Shown here in pieces: positions 18,085 through 26,571 of a stretch of 64,000 nucleotides of DNA. The stretch's first letter is position 1, and the number at the start of each line of letters is the position of its first letter. Position numbers and translations under genes: made by a program. Source of the stretch: Chloroflexota bacterium (lineage in GTDB: Bacteria > Chloroflexota > UBA6077 > FW602-bin22 > JACPRP01); NCBI GenBank assembly GCA_016189905.1, contig JACPRP010000035.1, forward strand, positions 1 through 64,000, in the 5' to 3' direction. The notes under the pieces were generated by a model. That model saw nothing but the letters and a program-made list of their open reading frames with translations. It had not been told where the DNA came from and did not search any database.

Positions 18085-20070
18085 TCATTCAACCGTGAAA
18101 GGACCCAGGAGGATACGATTGTCGTCTGGTTTGCCCGCGATCCGCACTGTCGGCCTGACGCCATCGTCTGGATTGTACATGCCCACCGCGAGCTGCCATT
18201 CGCCGGCCGGCATGACTAACGAATGGCCGTCGGTCACGACCTCCCCAGGCTTCCATTGGCTGGTAGGCGCCGTGTCTAAACCGGGCATGCTATCGTGCTG
18301 CGCCACTTTGCGCTCTGGATCACCGGCCGCTACCACATGAACAAACACTTTGTAGCTCGTGGAAATCGGCCCGGTCGCGCGCCAGAACAGCGTGACCTCG
18401 GTCGGCGCTCCTGCCCGGAGCGGGGACGATAACGACCACCCTAATAGCTCGATCTGATCACCTACCCGGGCGCCTACTCTGGACACACCTGGATCGTCGA
18501 ACTTCACCCCGGCCCCAAAAGCATAGGAAACCAGACGTATATTCTCGATCCATTCATCCGACGTCTTGGTGCCGTGCGCCTCCAGCCACGACTCTATCTG
18601 CCCGTCTGGATCATAATCCGGTGGCATGTACTTCAAGAGGTAAACGCGTTGCGCGCCTTCCGTCGCCTCCTCCAGTTGGCTCCGCAGCCGACGGATCGAA
18701 TCGTTCTGCGTCTCGCTTGTGGGCTTATTGGCAGCCCATTGGGACTTGACGAAGTATAGCACATCGGCCGGGTTCCTCAGGCTCTCGATATCGGCTACCG
18801 GCGCCAGAACGACGGGTGAAGGTCTGGCATCACCATAATAGTAAAAAAACGGCGGAACGGCCACGTTGACCAGGACGCGGTCTGCCGTGGTGACATTGGC
18901 CGCCAGCCACCGCACGGGGCCACGAAAATCGGCACGGGCTAGCGTCGGATCGGCATAGACGTGCCACAAAGACACGGCGCTCACAACGACGATGGAAAGA
19001 AGAGATATGGCGCCAAAAGCCGCCCGCTTCGTCCAGAGGAACTCGACACCCGCCGCCTGCAACAATATGAACGCGGGCAAGGCGACCAGGACATAGCGCA
19101 CCCAGGGTCCAGGGTGATCTGAGGGGAAGCCCACCAGCTCAACGCCGATCAAGACCAGGGCAAGCCAGCCGGCGATTGACCAGCTTCGACGAACCGCCAA
19201 TCCAACGAACGCCACACCCAGGCCTAATACCATCGTGGTCGTGGGAAGGCCGGTGGGCGAAGGTAATCCGTTGGCGAAAGCCTCGGCAACCCCGGATAAA
19301 TAGGATGCCAGCGGAAGCCCACGTGGCGCATCGCTAGTCGCCGTGTAAAAGAACTCGTTCCACGAGAACGCTACCCAGCCGATGGTTGGCAGGGCGGAGA
19401 GAAACGTGGCGGCGCCCCAGACAAGGAGGTGGCGTCGCGCTCTGTGAACGACCAGGACCGTGGCCAGGACCCCAAAGGCGGCCAGGTAGTGTGTCCAGAC
19501 CGAGGCGGCAGCGACCAAAGCGTAGCCAAACGCCCATCCGAACCGAATGCTGCGCTTTTGAAATGCTTCGAGGGCAAATAAGAACGTGCCAGCCGCCAGG
19601 GCTGAAGAAAGGGCGTAAGGGCGCGCGTCCTGAGCGTAATAGACCCAGAGCGGTGATAAGGCGGAGAGCAGGCCGGCCCATAACGCCCCCCTGCGCCCGA
19701 GGATGCGATCCGCTACCAACCATGTGAGCCAAACCGCAAGCGTACCAGTCACGACGGAGAGCGAGCGCAGCCCAATTTCAGTGGCGTCGAACACATGACG
19801 CCACCCCCAAAGCAGCAGGAAGTAAAAGGGGGCCTGGCTGGTCGCGATGCGCACTCTTTCGAAGACGTCCCGCAGACTACCATTTGTGTGGGCCCAGGAG
19901 TAGCCTTCATCGGTCCAGAGACTCTGATTCCCGAGCCAAAACACTCGCACCGCAAAAGCCACGAGTAGAATCGCCGCGGGCAGCCACCAGCGATCCAGGA
20001 TAGTCCGCCGGCGAGTGGATACCGAGAAGCTCCGTGAATTTCCGCCGCGGTGATCTCTATTCAATGCCAA
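18085..20070 (-). CDS. GT39-like (PMT_2 family) membrane glycosyltransferase
   Basis: 661 residues. After a first helix (~28-48), the segment NQSLWTDEGYSW has the acidic DE motif of the first outer loop typical of dolichyl/polyprenyl-phosphate-mannose transferases. There are about ten membrane helices up to residue ~390, then an extracytoplasmic domain of ~270 residues ending in a beta-rich stretch (AGEWQLAVGMYNPDDG). It probably transfers a sugar from a polyprenyl phosphate to an exported acceptor; the acceptor is unknown. TTG start with GGAGG 10 nt upstream, 6 bp after the flippase-like gene, so it is in the same operon as the GT2 at 21013. Confidence 0.85.
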   Translation of the reverse strand: MALNRDHRGGNSRSFSVSTRRRTILDRWWLPAAILLVAFAVRVFWLGNQSLWTDEGYSWAHTNGSLRDVFERVRIATSQAPFYFLLLWGWRHVFDATEIGLRSLSVVTGTLAVWLTWLVADRILGRRGALWAGLLSALSPLWVYYAQDARPYALSSALAAGTFLFALEAFQKRSIRFGWAFGYALVAAASVWTHYLAAFGVLATVLVVHRARRHLLVWGAATFLSALPTIGWVAFSWNEFFYTATSDAPRGLPLASYLSGVAEAFANGLPSPTGLPTTTMVLGLGVAFVGLAVRRSWSIAGWLALVLIGVELVGFPSDHPGPWVRYVLVALPAFILLQAAGVEFLWTKRAAFGAISLLSIVVVSAVSLWHVYADPTLARADFRGPVRWLAANVTTADRVLVNVAVPPFFYYYGDARPSPVVLAPVADIESLRNPADVLYFVKSQWAANKPTSETQNDSIRRLRSQLEEATEGAQRVYLLKYMPPDYDPDGQIESWLEAHGTKTSDEWIENIRLVSYAFGAGVKFDDPGVSRVGARVGDQIELLGWSLSSPLRAGAPTEVTLFWRATGPISTSYKVFVHVVAAGDPERKVAQHDSMPGLDTAPTSQWKPGEVVTDGHSLVMPAGEWQLAVGMYNPDDGVRPTVRIAGKPDDNRILLGPFTVE

Positions 20071-20076
20071 GGAGAA

Positions 20077-21009
20077 TCATCCTCCACCCCGTGAATGGAA
20101 TTGCAAACGACGTGAAAGCACCGTAGACATCACGGCGAGAAACGCCTCAGCCAGCGCCGACAAGAACCGGGTTACGAACGCGGCGGTGGTAATCGCCGGC
20201 GCAGCGACGAATGTCGAACTAAGTGCGACGACGGTGGCCTCTCTCACGCCTATTCCCCCAGGGGTGAGAATCGAGAGCACCCCCACCACCCACGCAAGCG
20301 CGCTCGCCCCAATGATCGAGGGAAGCAAGCGCAGAGGAGATGGCGAGATCGAGGCCAACACCAGGAACAAGCTCACTCCGGATAAAACGTGGGAGAAGGC
20401 AAACCAGATCAGCAGGGCGAGCACCTGGGAGTAGCGCAATTCGATGTCGATCGGCTTCTTCTTCAAGGCCCGCGACGCCAGGTTCGCCAGCAGTTGCAGG
20501 CCCCGGGGGTGCGTCATCGCGATCCCAACAGGGATGAGAATCAGTAAGTAGAAATTGAATCGATCGAGGACGCCACCGCCGATGAGCACCGAGACCGTGA
20601 AGACGACCAGCCCGGACATGACGGCCAGGGCCTGCTCCAGATACATCGACACCAACAGGTCCTTGCTCGTGATGCCGATTCTGGAGCCCAAATACGCTCG
20701 CCCCGCGATGTGCCATCCCGCACCGGGCAGATAGCGTGCGGGCGTAGAGACCAGCCAGATGTGCAAGGCCGCCGCGAAATCAATGTGAGGGGCCATGGCC
20801 CTCAACGTCAGCGCCCACCCGGTGCCCATCACGAGATAGAACCCCGCGTAGAACGCGAACGCCGTCAGCAGATAAGTCGGATTCATTTGCCACGAAAGAG
20901 ATGCGAAGCTCTCCCAGTCGCGCCAGACGTAGGCAACCCAGAAGACCATCACAAATACGGCGGCGAGGTATTTGAGCGCGCTTCTCATCGCGCGCCACCT
21001 TTTTGCCAC
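20077..21009 (-). CDS. YbhN/AglD-type integral membrane protein (LPG synthase TM-region family)
   Basis: 310 residues with about eight membrane helices. The C-terminal signature LSILTPGGIGVREATVVALS is the hallmark of the lysylphosphatidylglycerol-synthase transmembrane / UPF0104 family. It lacks the cytosolic aminoacyl transferase domain of MprF, so it is not a full LPG synthase. Members next to polyprenyl-phosphate GT2 genes are often thought to flip or handle lipid-linked sugars; that is inference. The annotated GTG start is 3 bp after the previous stop; an ATG at 20988 with AGGTGG upstream is an equally good start. Confidence 0.8.
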   Translation of the reverse strand: MAKRWRAMRSALKYLAAVFVMVFWVAYVWRDWESFASLSWQMNPTYLLTAFAFYAGFYLVMGTGWALTLRAMAPHIDFAAALHIWLVSTPARYLPGAGWHIAGRAYLGSRIGITSKDLLVSMYLEQALAVMSGLVVFTVSVLIGGGVLDRFNFYLLILIPVGIAMTHPRGLQLLANLASRALKKKPIDIELRYSQVLALLIWFAFSHVLSGVSLFLVLASISPSPLRLLPSIIGASALAWVVGVLSILTPGGIGVREATVVALSSTFVAAPAITTAAFVTRFLSALAEAFLAVMSTVLSRRLQFHSRGGG

Positions 21010-21012
21010 CGC

Positions 21013-22020
21013 TCACTCAAGCGTCTGCTCAATGGCGAACTCCTCTCGGGGATTGTAGGTTACGTTGCGCAGCATTTCGCCGAGGAGGCCGGTGGAAACA
21101 AGCTGAAGCCCGGCTACCATAAGGAGAACCGCCAGGATAAGGAGAGGCCTGCGGCCGATAGACGCACCCCCAAACCAGATAGCTGCCAGGTAGGCAAAAA
21201 CGATCAGGCCGATGGCAAACACGACCATCCCCAATGACCCAAAAAGCCGCAGCGGGTTACGCATGTAGGTGGTCAGGAAGAGAACTTGCACGAAGTCGAG
21301 AAACCCTGCTGAAAGGCGTCTCACACCGTACTTCGAACGACCGTACTTGCGCGACCGATGGTTCACGGGCATCTCGGTCACGTCGAACCCTTTCCAGTTA
21401 GCCAGCACGGGAATGAATCGGTGCAACTCGCCGTAGAGCGCCAGGGCAGAGACGACATCACTTCGGTACGCTTTGAGGCCGCAGTTGAAATCGTGGAGAG
21501 GGACGCCCGTTAGCGAGCGGACTGTCCAGTTGAAAAACGAGGACGGAAGCCGCTTTGACAGAGGATCTATCCTTTTCGATCGCCAGCCCGAGACCAGGTC
21601 GTATCCTTCGTCCAGCTTCGCGCAAAGGCGCAGTATCTCTGCCGGATCGTCTTGAAGATCGGCATCGATCGTCACAACCTTTTCCCCTCGCGCGAGCTGG
21701 AAGCCGGCGCTCAGCGCGGCGGTTTTGCCGAAGTTTCGCCTGAATCTGATGACCTTCACCCTCGGGTCCATCGCGTGAAGCTGTCGCAGCACCTGGAAAG
21801 ATCCATCGCGGCTGCCGTCGTCCACGAAGATGAGCTCACCTTCCTCACCTTCGATCGCGCGTGCCAGTTGATTGTACAGGGCCTCCAGGCTCTCCTTTTC
21901 CTCGTACACTGGCACGACTATCGATAAACGGGGTCGCCTCGGCGAAGTGATCTCAGCTTCTCCAGGCTGAACGTCCAGGCGTTCTTGGGCCCTGCTCGAT
22001 GGTTTAAGGTCCACCCCCAT
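21013..22020 (-). CDS. Polyprenyl-phosphate GT2 glycosyltransferase (DPM1/GtrB-like)
   Basis: 335 residues. A GT-A domain at ~30-250 carries LSIVVPVYEEKESLEALY, the first acidic motif IFVDDGSRDGS and the catalytic TIDADLQDDP. Two C-terminal membrane helices (~262-320) match the GtrB/DpmA layout. It would load a sugar from a nucleotide donor onto undecaprenyl phosphate on the cytoplasmic face. With the flippase-like and GT39-like genes directly downstream, this forms a make-flip-transfer set. Start ATG at 22020. The promoter candidate is at 22061-22089. Confidence 0.9.
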   Translation of the reverse strand: MGVDLKPSSRAQERLDVQPGEAEITSPRRPRLSIVVPVYEEKESLEALYNQLARAIEGEEGELIFVDDGSRDGSFQVLRQLHAMDPRVKVIRFRRNFGKTAALSAGFQLARGEKVVTIDADLQDDPAEILRLCAKLDEGYDLVSGWRSKRIDPLSKRLPSSFFNWTVRSLTGVPLHDFNCGLKAYRSDVVSALALYGELHRFIPVLANWKGFDVTEMPVNHRSRKYGRSKYGVRRLSAGFLDFVQVLFLTTYMRNPLRLFGSLGMVVFAIGLIVFAYLAAIWFGGASIGRRPLLILAVLLMVAGLQLVSTGLLGEMLRNVTYNPREEFAIEQTLE

Positions 22021-22060
22021 TTCAACTAACCCTCTTCTACTTCGTTGGCGCAGCCAGAAC

Positions 22061-22089
22061 AGTATAACACAACCGCAAACCTATGTAGA
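22061..22089 (-). promoter_or_regulatory. Promoter candidate for the GT2-flippase-GT39 operon
   Basis: On the minus strand TCTACA (22084-22089), a 17-bp spacer and a consensus-like TATACT (22061-22066), about 40 bp upstream of the ATG at 22020. The -35 box matches four of six consensus bases. The 150-bp gap to 22172 holds nothing else notable. Confidence 0.5.
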
Positions 22090-22171
22090 GCTAAAGTTCA
22101 TACGCCGTTATGATGCCAATTGGTCATAGAAGAGCCCTATATTGTCCCACCCCACGCAGGCTGATCTGGTA

Positions 22172-23842
22172 TTAGCGCCCGGGGGCAACGAAAATGCCGC
22201 CAGGCATGCCGCCAGGCATGCCACCGAAATTGGCGGCCCCGGGAACACGCGGGGCGGTGGTCGTCGTGGTGGGTAGGACCACCGTATCGCCCTCCTGCAG
22301 ACCGTTCGATACCTCGGTGAACTGGTCGTTGCTCATTCCCACGGTCACCGTTCGTGATTCGGGCTTCCCATCCACCATAACCTCGACCACGCGATTTCTT
22401 CCCTGCGACCGGACCGCGCGATTAGGCACCAGAAGGATATTCTCCCGCCGGGTAATCTCCACGGCCACGTTGGCCGTCATCCCTGGACGAATAGGCACAT
22501 TTGTAGGATCCAGCTCCAGCGTCACGGGGTAGAGCACCACCCCTTGCGAAGTCGTGGGGATGGCTCCGATGAAGGATACGCGCGCCGTCATATTCTGATT
22601 GGGCAGCGCATCCGCTCCGACCAGGGCAGGTTGCCCCACGACGATGCTGGCCACATCGCTTTCGTCCACCCGGGCGTCGATGCGGAACTGGTTCAGGTTG
22701 ACGATGATCATCACCGCTTTCGAGGCGGTGACCTGCTCTCCAACGTTAACGCTGATAGAATCGATGACGCCATCGAAAGGGGCTATCAGGGGAGCCTTCT
22801 GGAGAAGCTGCTGCTTCTGGCTCAGCGTAGCCTCGGCCAGACGAACCGCAACTTCCTGTGTGGCGATGTCGGTAGGAGACGCACCGGCTGTTTTCGTCTC
22901 CAATTGAGACTTCGCCTGTAGCATCGCCGCCTCCGCGGTCTTTAACTGGTCCTGAGTAGGCCCAGCCTCTATCTTCTGCAGATTGTCCTGGGCGTTGGCG
23001 CTGTCCTCCTTAGCCTTCGACACGTCGTTCTCGGCCTTGCGCAGCGCTATCTCCGCGTTTGCCCTGGCGCTATCCAGCCGCTCCTTCGCCGTCAACAGGT
23101 TTGACCAGTCTCGATCGACATCGGCCTGGCTGGCACCGCCTTGTTTGAACTTCGCCAGGGTCTCACCGTATCTGGCCTCGTACCAGTTGTGTTCGTTCTC
23201 ACGGTCGCGAAAGTTTTTGGAAACCGTGTCGCTCTTCTGTGTCAGGATGAGACTGTCCTGGATATTGGCCAGCGCCACCTCGGCGTTCCTGACGGCGGCT
23301 CTGGCAGCATCTATGTCCTCAGCCTTCGGCCGGCCCTTCAGGTCGTCGTACTTGGTGACGGCGCTGTCGTAGTTAGCCTGCGCCGCAGCGACGTCCACAG
23401 CCTTTGGCCCTTCTTTGAGCTGGGCCAGCTTCAACCTGGCCTGTTCCAAGGCTATCTCGGCCTGGGCGACCTGAAGCTCCAGGTCAGAGCTATCCAGCCT
23501 GGCCAGCACATCCCCCTGCTTAACGTTGCTGCCAACCTTGACCAGCAATTCCGTCAGTTTGCCCGCGCTTTGAAACGCCAGATTCGCCTGCGAGATGGCG
23601 GCCATCGAGCCCGTGGTGTTAACAGTGGCGGTGATCGTTCCCCGTCGCACAGGCATCGTGGTGGCACGGGCAACTGGGGCCGGCGCAGGTCTGAGCTGCT
23701 GGTAACCCACGTAGCCTATCGCTATGCTCCCTAACAGGGCGATCAATAATACGATTGTCCGCGAGAATAACCCTTTGCGTCCTCGTGAGCGGGAACGACC
23801 GGTCATCGTCTGTGCTCGAGGCAACTCTCTTTCCATTGCCAT
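22172..23842 (-). CDS. MacA/HlyD-family membrane fusion (periplasmic adaptor) protein
   Basis: 556 residues. One membrane anchor at ~27-47, a biotinyl-lipoyl-like half (FQSAGKLTELLVKVGSNVKQGDVLARLD), a long alpha-helical hairpin at ~118-320 rich in Ala/Glu/Lys heptads, then the second lipoyl half (APFDGVIDSISVNVGEQV) and beta-barrel segments. It couples an ABC transporter to the cell exterior. The very C-terminus is a Gly/Met repeat (MPGGMPGG) from a 12-bp tandem DNA repeat. It follows the MacB-like permease by 71 bp; no ATPase gene is next to the pair. Confidence 0.9.
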   Translation of the reverse strand: MAMERELPRAQTMTGRSRSRGRKGLFSRTIVLLIALLGSIAIGYVGYQQLRPAPAPVARATTMPVRRGTITATVNTTGSMAAISQANLAFQSAGKLTELLVKVGSNVKQGDVLARLDSSDLELQVAQAEIALEQARLKLAQLKEGPKAVDVAAAQANYDSAVTKYDDLKGRPKAEDIDAARAAVRNAEVALANIQDSLILTQKSDTVSKNFRDRENEHNWYEARYGETLAKFKQGGASQADVDRDWSNLLTAKERLDSARANAEIALRKAENDVSKAKEDSANAQDNLQKIEAGPTQDQLKTAEAAMLQAKSQLETKTAGASPTDIATQEVAVRLAEATLSQKQQLLQKAPLIAPFDGVIDSISVNVGEQVTASKAVMIIVNLNQFRIDARVDESDVASIVVGQPALVGADALPNQNMTARVSFIGAIPTTSQGVVLYPVTLELDPTNVPIRPGMTANVAVEITRRENILLVPNRAVRSQGRNRVVEVMVDGKPESRTVTVGMSNDQFTEVSNGLQEGDTVVLPTTTTTAPRVPGAANFGGMPGGMPGGIFVAPGR

Positions 23843-23913
23843 AACCCACCCCTCAATACTTTGTTATCAGAGGTCAACAGTCACCTGGCGCCCCACGTTA
23901 TCATAACCACGGT

Positions 23914-25155
23914 CTACTCGTAGCGCAGCGCATCGATTGGATTCAGGCTGGCGGCCCTCGTCGCAGGGTAAATGCCGAAGAAAATGCCGATGGCCGCCGA
24001 TACCCCCACCGCGAGGGCGACCGCGTCCGCGGAGACCACCGTGTTCAAAGTCTGTCCACCCAACGGGATCCGGCCGATCAACATCGACAGGCCAGCGCCT
24101 AACATCAGCCCGATGGCACCGCCAGCCAGGCTCACCACAATCGCCTCGATCAAGAACTGGGTCAAAATGTCGCGCTTCTTCGCCCCAATGGCCTTTCTAA
24201 TGCCTATCTCACGCGTTCGTTCCGTGACCGAAACCAGCATTATGTTCATTATGCCGATCCCGCCCACTACCAGCGATATGCCGGCTATGCTTCCCAGCAA
24301 GAGGGTCATGACCCCTGTGATCTGTGTAGCCGTGGAAAGGAGGTCCTCCTGGCTGCGAATGGTGAAATCGTCCTGGGGGGTGCGATGACGCTCGCGCAAG
24401 AGCGCGCCAATCTGCTCGACGGCATCACTCATCAGCTTCTCGTCGGCCACCTGGACGTAGATCGTATTGACGTTTTGCCCACCTCTGGCCGTGCGCTGGC
24501 GATTCAGCTTCTGCAGAAGCGTCGTCAACGGCACAATAACAATATCGTCCTGATTCCCCATCGACTGAGAGCCTTTACTTTCCATCACGCCGATCACGCG
24601 GAAGCTCACCTGATTGATTCGAATAGTCTGGCCGATGGGATCCATTCCACCGAACAGATCCGTCGCGACGTTGCTGCCGAGCACCGCGACCGACGACCTC
24701 CCGTCGACGTGCTGTTTAGAGATGAACTCACCCTGCGCTACGCGGAAGTTCCGCACTTCTTCGAACGACGGCGTCGTCCCCGTTATGCGAGTGCGGGTGT
24801 TCTGCGGACCCGCTACTATCTGGCCGACCGTCATGCTCTCGGGTGCGACCGCGACTACCGTCGGCACATTCGATGGATCGGCTATCGCATCGGCATCTTC
24901 CAGTGTAAGTGTCGGGGCTGTCCCCTGCCCCTGGCGCACGCCGCCCTGCTGCTGGTTTCCCGGCGTGACGAAGAGCAGGTTGGTTCCCATCCCTTGAATC
25001 CGAGAGCTGACCATCGCCTGGGCCCCCTTGCCCACGGACATCAGAGCGATGACCGCTCCCACGCCGATAATCATGCCCAGCATGGTTAGCGCCGAGCGCA
25101 ACTTATTCGCCCCCAGCGCCCGTAGAGCTATCCGTATGCATTCCCGCAAGCTCAT
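23914..25155 (-). CDS. MacB-like ABC transporter permease (FtsX family)
   Basis: 413 residues. First membrane helix at ~20-42 after KLRSALTMLGMIIGVGAV, a MacB periplasmic core domain at ~45-240, and a C-terminal FtsX domain with three helices. The conserved SVTERTREIGIRKAIGAKKRDIL precedes the second of these. Such permeases work with a LolD/MacB-type ATPase and an adaptor in efflux or mechanotransmission. The protein lacks an ATPase domain (canonical MacB is fused), and none is encoded nearby. Start ATG with GGAG 8-9 nt upstream; this ribosome site lies right after the stop codon of the repeat-encoded peptide at 25172. Confidence 0.9.
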   Translation of the reverse strand: MSLRECIRIALRALGANKLRSALTMLGMIIGVGAVIALMSVGKGAQAMVSSRIQGMGTNLLFVTPGNQQQGGVRQGQGTAPTLTLEDADAIADPSNVPTVVAVAPESMTVGQIVAGPQNTRTRITGTTPSFEEVRNFRVAQGEFISKQHVDGRSSVAVLGSNVATDLFGGMDPIGQTIRINQVSFRVIGVMESKGSQSMGNQDDIVIVPLTTLLQKLNRQRTARGGQNVNTIYVQVADEKLMSDAVEQIGALLRERHRTPQDDFTIRSQEDLLSTATQITGVMTLLLGSIAGISLVVGGIGIMNIMLVSVTERTREIGIRKAIGAKKRDILTQFLIEAIVVSLAGGAIGLMLGAGLSMLIGRIPLGGQTLNTVVSADAVALAVGVSAAIGIFFGIYPATRAASLNPIDALRYE

Positions 25156-25171
25156 TTCGCAATCTCCCTAT

Positions 25172-25268
25172 CGCACAATCAGGACACCTTCATGAATTTC
25201 GATGCCACCCAGCAGCCCGAGATAAGGTGAGTTTTGGGTCCTTCCCGAGGAAGGCCCCAAACCCTCGG
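25172..25268 (-). repeat. Dispersed repeat, copy B (encodes GIEIHEGVLIVR-stop)
   Basis: This intergenic copy aligns with copy A at 12424-12523. On the minus strand an open frame reads YLGLLGGIEIHEGVLIVR and ends in TAG one base before the GGAG of the permease gene. The upstream end is a palindromic block (GGTCCTTCCCGAGGAAGG). Confidence 0.8.
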
Positions 25269-25324
25269 CATCGCAGCGCACTATGCACGCGGTATTTGCC
25301 AGCTATCTTACCACGGCCCACGTT

Positions 25325-25356
25325 ACAATACCAGGCGGATGTTAACTCGCTGTTAA
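25325..25356 (-). promoter_or_regulatory. Direct-repeat operator (Pho-box-like) plus -10 upstream of the MacB-like permease
   Basis: The minus strand carries TTAACA-N5-TTAACA (25340-25356), an 11-bp-spaced direct repeat like that bound by PhoB/PhoP-type OmpR-family regulators. Nine bp further on is TATTGT (25325-25330), a fair -10 box with no -35. That spacing is usual for activator-dependent promoters of this class. The match is by eye, and the regulator is not in the window. Confidence 0.35.
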
Positions 25357-25393
25357 GTAAATCCTAAAAATCTGCAAAAACCTTAAGGCACAG

Positions 25394-25600
25394 TCAGTCA
25401 TTTCCAAAAAGCACGGCAAGAACCGCGTCCTGACCACCAGAACCAGACCACCGCACGTTGTAATTAGCTCTTGTCCTCAGCACCCAGTGGTCGCCGTCAA
25501 AAGATCGGAGCAGCGCTGTGCCTGGCTGCCACGATCCCGCCCATTCGTAGCTGCGCAGGAAAATGCTCTTTCCAGTCGATCTTTTCGCAAATGGTGTCAC
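25394..25600 (-). pseudogene. Short open frame, probable gene remnant
   Basis: 68 codons from a GTG directly after a stop codon, reading a protein-like Trp/Gly-rich tail (SYEWAGSWQPGTALLRSFDG, ANYNVRWSGSGG). It has no ribosome site that I can see and begins 24 bp from the MITE-like element at 25624. I do not recognise the family. It may be the 3' end of a gene cut off by rearrangement, or chance. The rest of the 768-bp gap (25716-25923) shows nothing coding. Confidence 0.25.
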
Positions 25601-25623
25601 CTACGGCGGTCTTCGTTAGCGCT

Positions 25624-25715
25624 CATAGCAGTTTGCATTTTGATATGGCTACATTGCAGACGCTCGGTATATCGGTGGCTGCTCCGCTAGCCAAAATCCT
25701 TTGCAAACTGCTATA
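25624..25715. mobile_element. MITE-like palindromic element, copy 1
   Basis: About 92 bp with terminal inverted repeats ATAGCAGTTTGCA / TGCAAACTGCTAT; the similarity continues inward less perfectly (ATTTTG-ATATGGCTA against GGATTTTGGCTA). It is nearly identical to 37133-37282 apart from a 58-bp block present only there. It has no coding capacity, so it would need a transposase in trans. Confidence 0.8.
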
Positions 25716-25923
25716 GGGAAGGAAGTGGTATGAGAGGTAATTTGGGGAGACGGGGTGAATGAGAGACAGGCTCAGGTGGGGAGGATCTTTCGCTTTATCA
25801 AGAATATGGCGTAGAGGGAGCTTTTTGCATGACGGAATCAGGAAGCATGGCGACCATGCAGGCTGCCGAGGCTGGCCGGCCCTGGCGACATCATTTACCG
25901 CGGAACTCGATGCCCGCGTGGCA

Positions 25924-26571
25924 TCAGTTTTTGACTCCCATCAACACCAGTCTGCCCTGGAGGTCGGTAAGAAAATTGAAGGCTTCAGCATGCATACGAT
26001 TGAATTCTTCTTTCAAGAGCCAGGCCCTGCCGCTCTCACGCTCATCACCGGTCGTGAGGAACGCGATAGCGTGCGAATCGGCTTCTAGGTCCTTGGCGTA
26101 CGCAGCCGCGAGCAAATCCTGGAGCTCCCCGCCGACTATCGGCTTCTCGATAGCCCACAACTTCTCGAGAAGCGCTTGCTTTCTGCTGGAGAAATCCCTT
26201 ATCTTCTCGATCGAAGCCTGCGCGCTGGAGCTCTGCTCGCAGCACTTCTTCCAGTTGTCGATTTCCCTGGTCAAGCTCGCGTAGTCGGTTTGCACCTTGC
26301 CGACCTGTTGCACGAACTGCGCCAATATGTCGAGCGTACGGCGTGCTGTCGCCGTGGCAGTCGCGGCCGCCGCGGACCGAGAAGCCACGGCCGTCGACGT
26401 GGCCTGTACATCGGCCACGGTCGTCGGAGTGAAAAAAGGTCCTGATCGTAACGTAGGCGTTGACGACGGTCTCACTGGCATGGTTGCCAGCGGAGCACCG
26501 ATTATCCCGCCGCCGATGACACCAGCAAACAGGATGCCTGCTATCGCCATCATCCACACTCTGGACTTCAT
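25924..26571 (-). CDS. Membrane-anchored coiled-coil protein of unknown function
   Basis: 215 residues from the ATG at 26571, which overlaps the upstream stop as ATGA and has GGGAGG 11 nt upstream. Residues ~5-27 are one hydrophobic anchor or signal (WMMAIAGILFAGVIGGGIIGAP), then a Pro/Thr-rich linker, an Ala/Thr-rich stretch (AAAATATATARRTL), and an alpha-helical region to the end with coiled-coil character. It is probably outside the membrane. It is coupled to the O-antigen ligase-like gene, so it may help that enzyme. I do not recognise a domain. Confidence 0.65.
   Translation of the reverse strand: MKSRVWMMAIAGILFAGVIGGGIIGAPLATMPVRPSSTPTLRSGPFFTPTTVADVQATSTAVASRSAAAATATATARRTLDILAQFVQQVGKVQTDYASLTREIDNWKKCCEQSSSAQASIEKIRDFSSRKQALLEKLWAIEKPIVGGELQDLLAAAYAKDLEADSHAIAFLTTGDERESGRAWLLKEEFNRMHAEAFNFLTDLQGRLVLMGVKN

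Noticed and set aside
26434-26455. GGTCCTGATCGTAACG resembles the 3' end of repeat copy C
   Set aside because: The match is only about 20 bp, is in coding sequence read in another frame, and the rest of the repeat is absent.
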